DNA from: CAZOKZ01 sp964580585
GTDB lineage: Bacteria; Sumerlaeota; Sumerlaeia; SLMS01; JAHLLQ01
Assembly: GCA_964580585.1 (NCBI GenBank)
Contig: CAZOKZ010000026.1
Coordinates: 1-57,898 of the forward strand
Reading direction: 5' to 3'
DNA length: 57,898 nt
Part shown: positions 26,092-34,839 of the stretch, piece after piece
How the letters are laid out: each line of letters begins with the position of its first letter
Numbering within the stretch: position 1 is the stretch's first letter
Position numbers and translations under genes: made by a program
Notes under the pieces: generated by a model
The model's database searches: none
Told to the model about the DNA's origin: nothing
What the model saw: the letters and a program-made list of their open reading frames with translations, nothing else

Positions 26092-27140
26092 ATGCTCAAG
26101 GGGTTCGGTTGGCCTGCCATGTTGTGGTTATCTCCTTATTTACCAATGCGCTGGCCATTGGCGCGGCTCCGGTGGACGAGAAATTTGGCAAGACATGCAC
26201 GACCTCCGAATGCCACCCGATGCCATCCAAAAACGATGGGGCAATCGCCCACGTTCCCTTTCTGGAGGAATGGTGCGACCGGTGTCACAGTGATCATACA
26301 GGCTCGAAACCCGGTCTGATTTCCCTTCCAGAGCCCGATTTGTGCCTTGCATGTCACACAAATATTGAGACGGAGGAGGGCCAACTGGCGCATCCCGACG
26401 GGCAAACGAACTGCACCTCCTGTCACAATCCCCACCGCAGCGACGTCCGTCACCTGCTTCGCGACGATAATCACCTGCTGGGATGCGTGGAATGTCACGG
26501 TGAGGAGCTTGCTCGCGAGCGCGAAAAACCCCACCATCATCAGTATTTCGACCCCGAAAGAGAATGCGGTTCCTGTCACTTTGCTCACCGGAATTCCGAG
26601 GACAAATATTTACGCCCGAACGTTGGAGAAACTTGCCTTACCTGTCACGACATGTCCATTCAGGTCGAAGGGCGGAAGTTGGAAAATATCGGAACCGAGA
26701 TGCGTACATCGCCTCATACCCACCCGCCCGCGAGCGAAGGGCTGTGCCAGGCGTGTCACACCCCGCATGGGTCGGTGCAACCGAGCTTGCTGAAGGACTC
26801 GTATCCGGCTGGAAATTACGAGCGATACGAGCGTGAGAACTACCAACTGTGCTGGCAGTGTCACGATCCATCGATCGCAGAAGCGGACCCAACTTGGAGT
26901 GCGACCGGTTTCCGTGACGGCTCGAAAAATCTTCATCAGGTGCATGTGGTGAAATTCGGGAAGGGGAGGGCGTGCCACTTGTGTCACACTGCTCATGCGG
27001 CGGAGCGGCCACACTTGCTTCGAGAGACGATTCGATTCGGTTCCTGGGCGGGTCCGTTGGAATACGAGGAAAAAACCGACGGGGGGAGTTGCACCACTGC
27101 GTGTCACCGACCGAAGGACTATAAACGCGCTTCTGAGTAG
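26092..27140 (+). CDS. Undecahaem c-type cytochrome with apparent -1 frameshift in the signal peptide
   Basis: The mature protein (GAAPVDEKFGKTCTTSECH to KDYKRASE) has eleven haem motifs: CTTSECH first, nine CXXCH, CTTACH last. Its frame has no usable start: upstream codons to 25932 give no signal peptide. The ATG at 26092 begins MLKG in another frame. One extra G in the four-G run at 26100-26103 would join them into MLKGVRLACHVVVISL plus FTNALAIGAA, a textbook signal peptide. This is a sequencing error or a real frameshift. The C-terminal third matches the 15-haem protein at 10387-11748. An intrinsic terminator follows, and resB lies downstream. Confidence 0.85.
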
Positions 27141-27184
27141 GATAACCGTAATTTCATCAGGTAATAATGAGGTTTTGTGGGCGC

Positions 27185-27222
27185 GCTGGCCGGGTTCCTT
27201 GAGGAGTCCGGCCAGCTTTTTT
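27185..27222 (+). terminator. Intrinsic terminator after the 11-haem cytochrome gene
   Basis: A 9-bp perfect stem GCTGGCCGG/CCGGCCAGC with a 14-nt loop is followed directly by TTTTTT. Confidence 0.9.
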
Positions 27223-27263
27223 GGGTCTGCTTGGATGGGCGGAAAACGACTTTGAGCGTTCAC

Positions 27264-27279
27264 AGGATCAAACCTTGCT
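27264..27279 (+). promoter_or_regulatory. Candidate sigma-54 promoter of resB-ccsA
   Basis: AGGATCAAACCTTGCT: GG and TTGCT at sigma-54 spacing, about 50 nt before the resB ATG and just after the terminator of the preceding gene. Confidence 0.35.
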
Positions 27280-27328
27280 CCTAATCGTGCCGTTGTAAAT
27301 CCGTTCTTCACGGAAAGGCCTGACGAAA

Positions 27329-29044
27329 ATGCCCTCTGCCCTCGTGCCCCCCCCGACTCCCTCCGAAAGCAGGGATTCCTCTTCAACAGAAACGCCGTCC
27401 AATGGACGTCGCCAACGCCGGACGAATACTTCTCACCCCGCCGATTCATTCTGGAATCGCGCCCCATGGAGTTGGTTAGTTTCCATTCGGATGGGTTTGG
27501 TTTTACTGGCAATATTAACGGTAGCCTCGATCGTTGGAACGCTGATCGACCCCCTCGAACGTGCCCAGGCGGTGATTTACTACACCTGGTGGTATAAACT
27601 GCTGCTGCTTGCGCTGGCGGTGAACATGTCGTTCGCAACCGTGCAAACCGTCGTGAAAAAAGTCCTCCCGTCGCGCGCGCTTCGGCTTCAAACAAATCCG
27701 GCATTCTTTGAAAACGCCTCCCCTCGGGGCGAGTGCGAGTTCGATGGCGATATCGAGCAGGTCGCTGCCGAATTTCGCCAGCAAGGCTGCGCGGTATTGG
27801 TCGAAGGCGATGTCGGTGTGGCGCGTCGGGGATGGATCGGGCGCTTTGGAGCCCCGATTTCCCATATTGGGATGGTGGTTGTGCTGCTGGCTGGATTCAT
27901 TTCGAGCTGGGTGGCCCGCGAAGGCGTTGTGCGCATTGTCGAAGGTCGCTCGGTCGATACCATGACGTTGCGAGACAAGGATCGGACGCAAGTGCCACTG
28001 GGATTTACGTTGGCTTTGGACGATTTTTCCACGGGTTACTTTCCGCAAACGCGAATTCCTTCGCACTTTGTGTCAAATGTGACTGCTTCACTGGCGGACG
28101 ATGTTTTGTACAGCGGACCGGTCGAGGTTAACCATTCGCCCCTAGTCAAGGGATGGCGGTTGCACCAGACCAGCTATGAAGAACTCCCCAATCTGCAACG
28201 TCAGACGGTACTCGTGACGCCTCCGGATGGTTCGACGCCGATTTCCGCCGAAATTTCAATCGGCCAGCCGGTGCCCCTGGCGGGCATGAAAGACACGTGG
28301 ATGGTATTTGAAGAAGGCGGCATTTGGAATGTTCTGGAAAATTCCAGTGTTGTCGCTTCGGGGTCGGTTACCGGAGGTCACGGTCATGGGGAGAATCTGT
28401 CCATCCGAGCCGAACAGTTCGAGCCGGATTTTGTCCTCGGTGAGGATCGTCAGGTGACCAGCCGGTCCCAGGAGCTCAATAACCCGGCGTTGAAAGTGAT
28501 CTTGCTGAGCGATGGGAAACCCGTTGCTACGCAATGGCTCTTTGGTCGCGCTGACATGAAACAGTTCTCGCACAATGCCAACGATCACTATGCGCTTGAA
28601 CTGATGGAAACCAGGATGGAAGGCGAACAACCCACTTTTGTGGTGAAAATCGCCGATGGGCATTCGGATCTGCTTCTGGGCCAAGTCGAGTTGGCGCTGA
28701 ATGAAGAGAAACCGATTGGCAACGCGACGGAAACGGCGGAAGCGGCTGCCGAAGACCAAACGGCAGGCTGGTCTGTTGCCTTGGGCGCTCCGGTTACGGC
28801 GCACGCCACCGTCCTCACGCTTACGCGCAATCCCACTCTCCTGATTATCTATGGCGGGTGTGGCTTGATGATGATCGGGCTGCTGCTTGGCTTCTTTGTT
28901 CGTCGCCGCGAAGTCTGGTTCATGGTCAATCGCGAAGCAGGCAAACTTTGCCTCGTCGCGCACTATCGCCATCCGACGGATGAACTGGATGCCACAACCG
29001 CTTCCATAATGGGAAAACTCGCCTCGTCACCTGTCCAATCATAA
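27329..29044 (+). CDS. resB: ResB-like cytochrome c biogenesis protein (System II)
   Basis: A 571-residue protein with a charged, Ser/Thr-rich cytoplasmic N-terminus, then ResB-type helices: WSWLVSIRMGLVLLAILTVASIVGTLID (about 48-75), a second near 85-105, a third near 170-195 (GAPISHIGMVVVLLAGFIS), and a last helix at about 505-530. Between the third and last helices is a large periplasmic domain. ResB works with CcsA to carry haem across the membrane and attach it to CXXCH apocytochromes. The gene is 18 nt upstream of ccsA and beside eight multihaem cytochrome genes, which need heavy haem-attachment capacity. Confidence 0.93.
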   Translation: MPSALVPPPTPSESRDSSSTETPSNGRRQRRTNTSHPADSFWNRAPWSWLVSIRMGLVLLAILTVASIVGTLIDPLERAQAVIYYTWWYKLLLLALAVNMSFATVQTVVKKVLPSRALRLQTNPAFFENASPRGECEFDGDIEQVAAEFRQQGCAVLVEGDVGVARRGWIGRFGAPISHIGMVVVLLAGFISSWVAREGVVRIVEGRSVDTMTLRDKDRTQVPLGFTLALDDFSTGYFPQTRIPSHFVSNVTASLADDVLYSGPVEVNHSPLVKGWRLHQTSYEELPNLQRQTVLVTPPDGSTPISAEISIGQPVPLAGMKDTWMVFEEGGIWNVLENSSVVASGSVTGGHGHGENLSIRAEQFEPDFVLGEDRQVTSRSQELNNPALKVILLSDGKPVATQWLFGRADMKQFSHNANDHYALELMETRMEGEQPTFVVKIADGHSDLLLGQVELALNEEKPIGNATETAEAAAEDQTAGWSVALGAPVTAHATVLTLTRNPTLLIIYGGCGLMMIGLLLGFFVRRREVWFMVNREAGKLCLVAHYRHPTDELDATTASIMGKLASSPVQS

Positions 29045-29062
29045 CACCCCCGGAGCCGTATC

Positions 29063-30619
29063 ATGAATACCCCTTCGTTGATCAAAAGACTTTTTGCTCT
29101 CGCGTTTGTGCTTCTGTGCGTTGTTGGGACTGCAAATGCCCAAACCGAAAAAGCCGTAGAGATGGAGTTGTCCCCGGAATGGAAAGCAGCCATCGAGCCG
29201 TTGAAACGCATGCCGATTCAAGACGCTGGATTTGTTCGTACGGCCTATACATTCACGGGTAATTATATTTCCGCCATCTCGGGGCGCCGGAAAATCGGGA
29301 AGTCGGACGCGTTTGAAATCGTGATCCAATTGCTGCGCGACGTAGAAGCGGCAAAAGACGTCCAGTTGATCAAACTGTCCTTCCCTGAATTGGTTCACTT
29401 GTATGGTTCGCAACGCATCAGCGCCAACCAATGGCGCGGCGATAGTCACCGGAACGAGTTGATTGCGTTATTGAAAGCGGATCAGGAGAAGTGGCTGGAC
29501 CCGCTGAATCAAATTGAATATCGCACCACGTTGATCGAAGGGATCGAGAGTGAATTCACGATCATTCCCCGCAAGGGCGTTTGGTTAACACCGACCCAGG
29601 CGGCTCGCGCGGGTAATTTGGATTCAATGGATCGCCGCATTCTGGACAAATGGACGGAATTTCGTGCGGCGTTGGCTTTGGACGATGTTGAAACAGGCGC
29701 AGTAGCCGCGCGCGAACTTTCCGAAGCAGTTACAGCCGCGGCGCAACAACGCGGTGTCGAGATTGGCGCGGTTGAACTGGATTATTTCTATCACTCGCAC
29801 CAGCCTTTTCGGAATTCCTTTGTCTTTTATCTTTTCGCGGCTCTGATTTATGCAACCGCCATGTTGCTGGCCAAACCTCAATTGAACTGGGTTGGGTATG
29901 GTCTGTTGGCAGCGGGATTTATCGAGCAAGTCATCGGTGTTGTTTGTCGTTGGATTATCGCGGGGCGCGCGCCGCTTTCCAACATGTACGAATCGCTGAC
30001 ATTTGCGATCGGTGGCATGGTGTTGATCGCGTTGATTCTCGAGGTCACGCGCGCCACCAAGCTGATGGGGTTGGGCGCATCGATTCTCGGATTTGCGTTC
30101 ATGGTCGTGGCGCACAAGTCGCCAATTTTCGACAGCCAGATTCGTCCGCTGATGCCCGCGTTGCAATCGACATGGCTTACATACCACGTGATCACCATCA
30201 TGCTCAGTTATTCGGCGTTCGCGTTGTCCTTCTTCGTTTCAATTCTTTATCTGGGTAAGAATTTGTTTCTGGGTGGAGACGAAGGAAAGAACATTCTGGC
30301 GCGGAGAACCCCGAGTTTGCAGGCGTTGGATATTTTCAACTACCGAATTATCGGAATTGGTTTTCCGCTGCTTACGTTGGGGATTATTTTCGGCGCCGTT
30401 TGGGCGGCCACGGCGTGGGGCCGTCCGTGGGGGTTCGATCCAAAAGAAACCTGGTCGGCGATCACTTGGTTGATTTATGCGATTTACCTGCACGTGCGTT
30501 TTCTGGCGGGCTGGACGGGCAAGAGAGCCGCGATTTTGTCGCTGTTCGGATTCCTGGCCGTCTTATTCACGTACCTCGGAGTGAACTACCTGCTCCCCGG
30601 TTTGCATAGTTACGTGTAA
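29063..30619 (+). CDS. ccsA: CcsA/ResC-type cytochrome c synthase subunit (System II)
   Basis: An N-terminal signal (LFALAFVLLCVVGTANA) and a periplasmic region of about 230 residues precede a multi-helix membrane domain. That domain carries the WWD-type haem-handling motif WGRPWGFDPKETWSAITW and conserved His residues (for example TYHVITIMLSYSAF). The long N-terminal periplasmic extension resembles the forms of CcsA found with separate ResB in System II organisms. It ends LPGLHSYV, as usual for the family. Transcribed with resB and followed by a strong terminator. Confidence 0.93.
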   Translation: MNTPSLIKRLFALAFVLLCVVGTANAQTEKAVEMELSPEWKAAIEPLKRMPIQDAGFVRTAYTFTGNYISAISGRRKIGKSDAFEIVIQLLRDVEAAKDVQLIKLSFPELVHLYGSQRISANQWRGDSHRNELIALLKADQEKWLDPLNQIEYRTTLIEGIESEFTIIPRKGVWLTPTQAARAGNLDSMDRRILDKWTEFRAALALDDVETGAVAARELSEAVTAAAQQRGVEIGAVELDYFYHSHQPFRNSFVFYLFAALIYATAMLLAKPQLNWVGYGLLAAGFIEQVIGVVCRWIIAGRAPLSNMYESLTFAIGGMVLIALILEVTRATKLMGLGASILGFAFMVVAHKSPIFDSQIRPLMPALQSTWLTYHVITIMLSYSAFALSFFVSILYLGKNLFLGGDEGKNILARRTPSLQALDIFNYRIIGIGFPLLTLGIIFGAVWAATAWGRPWGFDPKETWSAITWLIYAIYLHVRFLAGWTGKRAAILSLFGFLAVLFTYLGVNYLLPGLHSYV

Positions 30620-30658
30620 CGTTAGTTTTTCACTGCGTGAAAATATTGGGCGTACTGG

Positions 30659-30695
30659 ACGGACAGGATTCGGAATATCATCCTGTCCGTTTTTT
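30659..30695 (+). terminator. Intrinsic terminator after ccsA
   Basis: ACGGACAGGAT pairs with ATCCTGTCCGT (11 bp, 10-nt loop), followed by a run of T. Confidence 0.9.
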
Positions 30696-30699
30696 ATGC

Positions 30700-31272
30700 T
30701 CATCTTTCCGATCGCAAGAGCGCGTATAGATAATCTCCATGGTAGGTGCCATCGGGGTTTTTGCGATTGTCGCGCAAGTGCCCTTCTCGTTTGAAGCCGC
30801 ATCGTTCCAAGAGCCGCCAACTGCGTTGGTTGTTTTCATTGCAACTGCTCGTGATACGGTGGGCTTGCATTGCGTCAAACAACATGTCGAGGGCAGCGTT
30901 TACCGCTTCGGTGACGTAGCCTTTTCCCTCGTGATCGACATCGGCGACGTAGCCGATCATGAATTCCGGCAAGTCCCAATTGGATGGCCCGATAAAGATC
31001 TGGCCGATCCATTCACCCGTGTTATTTTGGAAGATTCCCAGAAAGAAACAGTTTCGGGCAACGCAATCCGCCGCCAGTTGCCGAACCATTATCTCTGCGT
31101 GATCTTCATCGTTCAAATGCATCAACACATTGCCGGATTCGAACTCCGCCAGGTGTTCGCGGTTGCGCAAGCTCGCGGCATAGTACATCGGACCGTCTCC
31201 CGCCCGGTAAGGACGTAAATACAGACGATTTGCTTGGATTTTTTGTGGGAATTCCAGCAGGAATTTGTTCAT
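30700..31272 (-). CDS. GNAT-family N-acetyltransferase (RimJ/RimL-like)
   Basis: A 190-residue protein with the RimJ/RimL layout: LYLRPYRAGDGPMYY, then FLGIFQNNTGEWIGQIFIG, then the acetyl-CoA region IGYVADVDHEGKGYVTEAVNAALDMLF, then ITSSCNENNQRSWRLLERCGFKREGHLRDN. The substrate may be a ribosomal or other protein N-terminus or a small amine and cannot be told from sequence. The ATG overlaps the stop of the SUMF1-like gene (ATGA), so the two are translationally coupled. Confidence 0.9.
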   Translation of the reverse strand: MNKFLLEFPQKIQANRLYLRPYRAGDGPMYYAASLRNREHLAEFESGNVLMHLNDEDHAEIMVRQLAADCVARNCFFLGIFQNNTGEWIGQIFIGPSNWDLPEFMIGYVADVDHEGKGYVTEAVNAALDMLFDAMQAHRITSSCNENNQRSWRLLERCGFKREGHLRDNRKNPDGTYHGDYLYALLRSER

Positions 31273-32225
31273 TGTGTATTCTCAATCGGACTCTTGTATT
31301 CATCCGCCGAGCAAGCCAGTCGAAACCCGGCACGGATATTACAGTAGTTAGGCCAGTACTTCATGTGGAAATCGCAGGATACGCGGTTCATAAAATCGTT
31401 GAACGCACCGCCGCACAGGTATTTCTGCGAGTCTAAAGGATGCCACAGTTTATAAGCATCTTGAGATGTCATCGTCATGTTTAAGTAATTTAATTGGGTC
31501 CTGATACGCTTCCACTCGGCGAGTACTTTGTCGCTTGATCCGTCGTCCGGTCCATCGAGGCACCATTCCCAGACATTTCCCAACATGTCATAGATACCAA
31601 ACCGATTGGGCAACTTCGACCCTACGGGATGAGTTTGCGCGTAGCCACGATTGGGGTGTATGATGTTATCTTTGAACCAAGCGTATTGCTGAAGCTCCTG
31701 CGAATTTTCGAATTCATCCATACCGCATGCAGTTTCCCATTCTTTCACCGTAGGCAGGCGATAAGGAATGCCGGTTTTGCCTTCGAGCCAAAGACAATAA
31801 GCCATGGCATCGATCCAACACACTCGCATGACGGGGTGATTATCCCATGTCGGCGGGCGTGGCGTGTTGCTGCCTTGATGTTCCTGGGGATAATCGCCAT
31901 CGAGTTCGGCCAGTATACTGTTCCAGTCCCAATAGTCATACGGGCGATCAGCGGTATAACGATCCTTGTAATAACCTGTTTCGCGGCAAAATTCGTCGAA
32001 TTCTCCAAAGGTCACTTCGTATTTGCCGATCCAAAAATCATTCAAGACGGTTTCATTGGTAGAAATAAAAACCATCTGTGAGGAGGTTATCCGATCTGAC
32101 GAAAAAACTTCAGCTTCACCCAAGGCTTTTTCCGTTCCAATGCCTCCCATCAAAATCAATATCAAAAGGCAGATCAAACCTTGAAGTCGATCTTGAAGAT
32201 GGTGTGTCGTTTGAATGTCTATCAT
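31269..32225 (-). CDS. SUMF1/FGE-like domain protein, probably without formylglycine-generating activity
   Basis: The start at 32225 (MIDIQTTHHLQ) is preceded by a G-rich site and gives a signal peptide; a longer frame reaches 32411. The domain shows the family landmarks FWIGKYEVTFGEFDEFC, HPVMRVCWIDAMAYCLWLEGKTG, YRLPTVKEWETAC, GIYDMLGNVWEWCLDG and IRAGFRLAC. The C-terminal segment that holds the two copper-binding catalytic Cys in true formylglycine-generating enzymes reads GGAFNDFMNRVSCDFHMKYWPNYC, without the usual CxxxxC pair. A structural or binding role is more likely. No sulfatase gene is nearby. Confidence 0.85.
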   Translation of the reverse strand: MIDIQTTHHLQDRLQGLICLLILILMGGIGTEKALGEAEVFSSDRITSSQMVFISTNETVLNDFWIGKYEVTFGEFDEFCRETGYYKDRYTADRPYDYWDWNSILAELDGDYPQEHQGSNTPRPPTWDNHPVMRVCWIDAMAYCLWLEGKTGIPYRLPTVKEWETACGMDEFENSQELQQYAWFKDNIIHPNRGYAQTHPVGSKLPNRFGIYDMLGNVWEWCLDGPDDGSSDKVLAEWKRIRTQLNYLNMTMTSQDAYKLWHPLDSQKYLCGGAFNDFMNRVSCDFHMKYWPNYCNIRAGFRLACSADEYKSPIENTQ

Positions 32226-32328
32226 CGTTTCCCCCAGAAGAAAGGATTGGCTGTATGTTTTGAAAAATTGGGGGCCTAATATCCAGGACGAATTCCTATT
32301 GGATTTGTTACGTGGCGATAGAATTTTC

Positions 32329-32364
32329 GATAAAACTAAACTGGCGCCTCGGTGGAGGCGCCAG
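32329..32364 (-). terminator. Intrinsic terminator after the FG-GAP protein gene
   Basis: CTGGCGCCTC/GAGGCGCCAG is a perfect 10-bp stem with a 4-nt loop, followed on the minus strand by TTTAGTTTTAT. Confidence 0.8.
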
Positions 32365-32391
32365 TGAGTTGATACTTGATCGATTCGTTGT

Positions 32392-34107
32392 TTAGTTCGT
32401 GACAAAGTCATCGACGAACAGTTGCCAGGAACCGCGCGGGTGATGATAGAAGCCGGTGAAATCCAGGCGGCTCGGTGTATCGAAGCCAGTCCCGGTCGAG
32501 ATCGCCTGCCACAGATCGGTGTATTCGGTCAGTTGCAACAGGTCGTCTTTGCCGTCGCCATTCAGGTCGGCGATGAAGACGTTCCATCCGCCATTGAGAT
32601 CGGGCTGATCTTTGAAGCCGAGTTCCGCCCAACGGGTTTGCGTGGCGTAAGATGTGCCGGTGGAAAGCGAAACCCAAACATCGCCGTAAGGCGTTACTTC
32701 GACGAGGTCGGCCATTTGGTCGCCGTTGAAATCGCCCAGATGCGGTGCCCAGCCAATGGCGCGATCATACAGGAAGCCCAATTGCCCGAATTTAGTTGGA
32801 TCGATGAATGCGCCAACGCCGTCGCCCAACGCCACCCAGGCTTCACCGATATTGGTAATTTGCACGAGGTCGTCGTTGCCGTCGCCATCGACGTCAGCCA
32901 GTCCAATCCAGAATCCGGCGCTCGGGTTCCAAACGAAGTTCAAGGTGCGTGCGAAAATCGGGTCGGTGATCGAGGAACCGTCGCTCAGGCCCGTCCACAC
33001 ATCGCCCAATTCGGTGACAAGAACAAGGTCCGACTTGTCATCGTTGTTAATATCGCCTGCGAAAGAAATCCATCCCGGCGCGTTGGGTTCGTCAAAAATG
33101 TAACCCGAAGCTGTCTGATGATTGTTGACGAATTGTTTGGACCCGTTGTTTTCGGCAATCCAAAGTTGGCCCAGATCTGTCACAGTCGCCACATCGTTGA
33201 GCCCGTCGCCGCTCCAATCGAGCGTGAGTGTTTGCCATCCGGTGTCGGCATTGTGTTGATATCCCAACTGGGTCCACAGAGAAGGAGCCGAGATTCCGCC
33301 ACCTTCCAGCAATTCCACGCCCCACATTTCGCCCCACGGGGTCAGAACAGCGATTTCCGGCTGAGGATTGTCGGGGGTGAGCGGGTCGCGTCCAGGTGTT
33401 ACCAGCTCGACATCGTCCGGAACGCCGTCATTGTCATAATCGCCGTTCGAAGCAAAAAAGCCGAGTGTATCGACATTCGATGCGTCTTTGTTGAAGATTT
33501 CGAGTCCATTGAGTTGCGTCAGTGAGTTATCGCGGAACGCAACATCTTGCAGGTGGGGTTGATCGTCCACGGCCACATCGAACGTCTTGGTCGTGTAATC
33601 CAGGCTGATGACGATTTTGTGCCATGCATTGCTTGAGAAAGCGATCACCGGGTTGGGTTCGGTGAATTGTGTGGCGCCGCCATCGAAGGCAGCGATCGCA
33701 AACGTACTTGAATCAATCTTGCGGAAGCCCAAGATGGCTGCCATGGGTTGGGAATCGTCGGGTGGCTCCAGTGTATCGCTGCCCCCGCCGTAATAATACC
33801 CACGCATTAAAATGCGTGTTTGGCCAGGACTTGAAATCCCGCGACTCAGGATTGTGTCGCTGCCAAGCGTTACATAATTGCTGCCAGACCCTGCCGCCAA
33901 GGGTGTATCGACGACATCGGCCGTGCCCGCATCAACGGACCATCCGTCCTGACCATGCAGGTTCGAGAGCGCGTAATTCACCCCCGACGGATCGCCTGAC
34001 GATTCAAAATCCGTCTCATAAACGGCTGCGGCGTTGACGGTACCCGCGATCAAAACCGGAAATGCCGCTCGGAGTAAAAAACGAAGGCCATAGCTACCCA
34101 TCATCAT
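32392..34107 (-). CDS. Secreted protein: LamG-like N-terminal region and VCBS/FG-GAP beta-propeller
   Basis: Three consecutive ATGs (34107, 34104, 34101) follow AGGAG, so the start lies here. The signal peptide is FLLRAAFPVLIAGTVNA. Residues 40-220 resemble a concanavalin A-like domain (VYETDFESSG; WHKIVISLDYTTKTFDVAVDD). DYDNDGVPDDVEL is a Ca-binding linker. About five or six blades follow with Asp-rich loops (DWSGDGLNDVATVTDLGQLW, DINNDDKSDLVLVTELGDVW, DVDGDGNDDLVQITNIGEAW, DFNGDQMADLVEVTPYGDVW, DLNGDGKDDLLQLTEYTDLW). These are Ca-binding extracellular propellers. Ligand unknown. Confidence 0.9.
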   Translation of the reverse strand: MMMGSYGLRFLLRAAFPVLIAGTVNAAAVYETDFESSGDPSGVNYALSNLHGQDGWSVDAGTADVVDTPLAAGSGSNYVTLGSDTILSRGISSPGQTRILMRGYYYGGGSDTLEPPDDSQPMAAILGFRKIDSSTFAIAAFDGGATQFTEPNPVIAFSSNAWHKIVISLDYTTKTFDVAVDDQPHLQDVAFRDNSLTQLNGLEIFNKDASNVDTLGFFASNGDYDNDGVPDDVELVTPGRDPLTPDNPQPEIAVLTPWGEMWGVELLEGGGISAPSLWTQLGYQHNADTGWQTLTLDWSGDGLNDVATVTDLGQLWIAENNGSKQFVNNHQTASGYIFDEPNAPGWISFAGDINNDDKSDLVLVTELGDVWTGLSDGSSITDPIFARTLNFVWNPSAGFWIGLADVDGDGNDDLVQITNIGEAWVALGDGVGAFIDPTKFGQLGFLYDRAIGWAPHLGDFNGDQMADLVEVTPYGDVWVSLSTGTSYATQTRWAELGFKDQPDLNGGWNVFIADLNGDGKDDLLQLTEYTDLWQAISTGTGFDTPSRLDFTGFYHHPRGSWQLFVDDFVTN

Positions 34108-34720
34108 TGGCTCCTTCCATTGATTCTTCAATGTCACAACCACACATTTTCCTGAAAACAGTGCAAGTATCCTGCCAACGAAGTGTCGATTTTCAAGGTT
34201 CTCGATCTAACTCGGGAAGCGATATGCAATTCATCCATCGCAACGATGTGGGTCGTGCAAGAACTACGACTACACCTTTACGAGCTTGCAGGGTGAGTAT
34301 CAATAGGCAATCGAGTTGATTAAAGCTTTTTAATGATTGGAACGGGGGGACGATTAATGAGGAGGCGACCCCGCGTGTTGTCCTCGTGGAAAATGAAGAA
34401 TACCAATCTGCGGAAAGCAGAAACCAGGAGGATTCTACGGTATAACATGCTCGTCGATTGCAGGCGGCGGGTTGACTGTGACCGTCGAGTCACGACATTG
34501 GCCTTTTAGCCGTGAATTGAGTGGGACCCATCGTCAAAACGCGGAAATGGTTCGATGCCGTTTTTGGACGGAAGCACTCCGCAGATGTAGAAGAAGTCTT
34601 TCTGGTCATTGGATATGCAAATGGTTTGATCCTGGAACGAATCGGAAATCGATATCCTGGATGATCGAATACCGCGTTAGAACAATCGCCCGTCACTACT
34701 CGTTCAAAGACACCGTTGTC
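34108..34720. other. Intergenic stretch without a supported gene
   Basis: About 600 bases between the divergent FG-GAP and GH13 genes. A 102-codon open frame at 34472-34780 on the plus strand has no ribosome site, no recognisable domain and runs through the GH13 promoter, so it is not called. The right end leads into the operator described next. Confidence 0.5.
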
Positions 34721-34756
34721 CGGAATACTGTCATTCTTATGCGAAATACCGTAATT
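34721..34756 (+). promoter_or_regulatory. Tandem direct-repeat operator upstream of GH13, likely bound by the XylR-type regulator
   Basis: Two 15-bp repeats, CGGAATACTGTCATT (34721-34735) and CGAAATACCGTAATT (34742-34756), lie exactly 21 bp apart, two helical turns, and match at 12 of 15 positions. The second differs at one position from a repeat upstream of the GH31 gene. Tandem same-face repeats are how AraC-type dimers bind. Confidence 0.65.
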
Positions 34757-34783
34757 GAATTTACGACGATTTGCCGCTAGCAT
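34755..34783 (+). promoter_or_regulatory. Candidate -35/-10 promoter of the GH13 gene
   Basis: TTGAAT, 17 bp, TAGCAT. The -35 overlaps the last two bases of the proximal operator repeat, the usual place for an AraC-type activator that contacts polymerase. Confidence 0.45.
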
Positions 34784-34839
34784 CGTTTTCGTAACTCTTG
34801 CAGAATTTCCCGATTCTCGATTATCCGCCGGAGAAGAAA

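Noticed and set aside
26610..27704. 364-codon minus-strand open frame
   Set aside because: It is antisense to the 11-haem cytochrome and the start of resB, crosses a strong terminator and shows no domain.
34472..34780. 102-codon open frame upstream of GH13
   Set aside because: No ribosome site or recognisable domain, and it overlaps the operator and promoter of GH13.
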